From: Gammaproteobacteria bacterium
GTDB taxonomy: Bacteria; Pseudomonadota; Gammaproteobacteria; Pseudomonadales; Cellvibrionaceae
Assembly (NCBI GenBank): GCA_005801205.1
Contig: SYDJ01000179.1
Span: 1 to 42,691 of the forward strand
Length of the DNA: 42,691 bases
Direction of reading: 5' to 3'
Shown: piece after piece, positions 42,413 to 42,691 of the stretch
Layout: the number at the start of each line of letters is the position of its first letter
Numbering within the stretch: the first letter of the stretch is position 1
The notes under the pieces: generated by a model
What the model was told of the DNA's origin: nothing
Databases searched by the model: none
What the model saw: the letters and a program-made list of their open reading frames with translations, nothing else
Program-made: the position numbers and the translations under genes

Positions 42413-42691
42413 TCACTTAAGCGGAGCAGCGTTGTGATTAACCGGAGAGCGGGTTTTGGAAATCTTAACCGCCCGGGGTCGTGAAGGCCTCGGGCGTTTT
42501 TGTCTAAACAACGCGGCCACATTACCGCGCAGCTCTGCTAACCGCTTATGAGTATTTCCCAGCGACACCGCGCCCGCCATCACAATCAAGTGCGCCGCGA
42601 TATACTGATACGCAAACTTAAAACTCACCTCGGACGGCACCTGCTTATGCGCAACAGCCGCTTGGCTCGCTTCACGCCGAATCAAGTTGTA
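42413..42691 (-). mobile_element. 3' end of an IS4-like transposase gene (partial)
   Basis: The minus-strand frame is open to the window edge and ends at the TGA at 42413-42415. The visible 92 residues read YNLIRREASQAAV, SFKFAYQYIAAHLIV, and a basic end, RPRPSRPRAVKISK. This matches the C-terminus of IS4-family transposases: YNLIR after the catalytic Glu, then a hydrophobic helix and R-PRAVK. The catalytic DDE core lies outside the window. It is beside the lyase duplication and could have taken part in it. Confidence 0.7.

Overview
The window looks like a chromosomal segment of a plant-polysaccharide-degrading gammaproteobacterium, most likely Cellvibrio or a close relative. The evidence is two GH5 cellulases and two alginate-lyase-fold enzymes, poly-serine and Val-Ala-Ser-Ser linkers joining CBM6, CBM10 and other binding modules, large TonB receptors, and housekeeping genes (rnr, rlmB) of gammaproteobacterial type. 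Several genes appear to start at TTG. The genus is inferred from these architectures, not from a database search.

Layout. (1) 1-4700: the 3' end of a probable DUF5009-type membrane acyltransferase, a small palindromic repeat, a membrane-tethered S33 hydrolase, and a divergent LytS-type histidine kinase / LytTR response regulator pair. (2) 4686-15768: an outer-membrane uptake cluster. A minus-strand run codes for an ECF sigma factor, a FecR anti-sigma factor, a TonB-dependent receptor, a flavin-dependent tryptophan-halogenase-like protein, SapC and a DUF6445 protein. A divergent TonB receptor with an N-terminal STN signalling domain faces it and probably feeds the FecR/sigma pair. (3) 15900-17500: a scrambled accessory patch with two near-identical copies of a DUF2986 gene plus terminator, bracketing a vapBC toxin-antitoxin module, a MITE-like inverted repeat and the 3' stub of a glyoxalase-family gene, next to tRNA-Leu(CAG). 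(4) 17700-23730: RNase R with a long Lys/Ala tail, RlmB, a DUF2141 secreted protein, two small membrane proteins and a divergent LysR regulator. (5) 23858-30132: two paralogous membrane AraC-type regulators around a decayed discoidin-domain protein, then a GH5 cellulase with two CBM6 domains. (6) 30133-34372: a divergent control region with strong nested and crossing inverted repeats, then a 1255-residue secreted fusion of cytochrome c, PA14, a beta-propeller-like region and a DUF1080 (3-keto-glycoside hydrolase) domain. (7) 34396-36585: two unknown membrane proteins, a RAYT transposase remnant between REP palindromes, and an SDR oxidoreductase. (8) 36768-42084: a second GH5 cellulase, and tandem duplicated alginate-lyase-fold enzymes with different C-termini (CBM10 plus an orphan module, or a GlyGly-CTERM anchor). 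(9) 42413-42691: the end of an IS4-like transposase.

How it fits together. Regions 5, 6 and 8 supply secreted endo-acting enzymes for cellulose-like glucans and uronate-containing polysaccharide, probably exported by the type II system. Region 2 supplies TonB-driven import, with a sigma/anti-sigma loop for sensing. The membrane AraC and LytS/LytTR proteins are plausible sensors of breakdown products. The least explained parts are the halogenase/SapC/DUF6445 cluster, the cytochrome-DUF1080 fusion, the orphan C-terminal module shared by two enzymes, and the structured region at 30168-30271.
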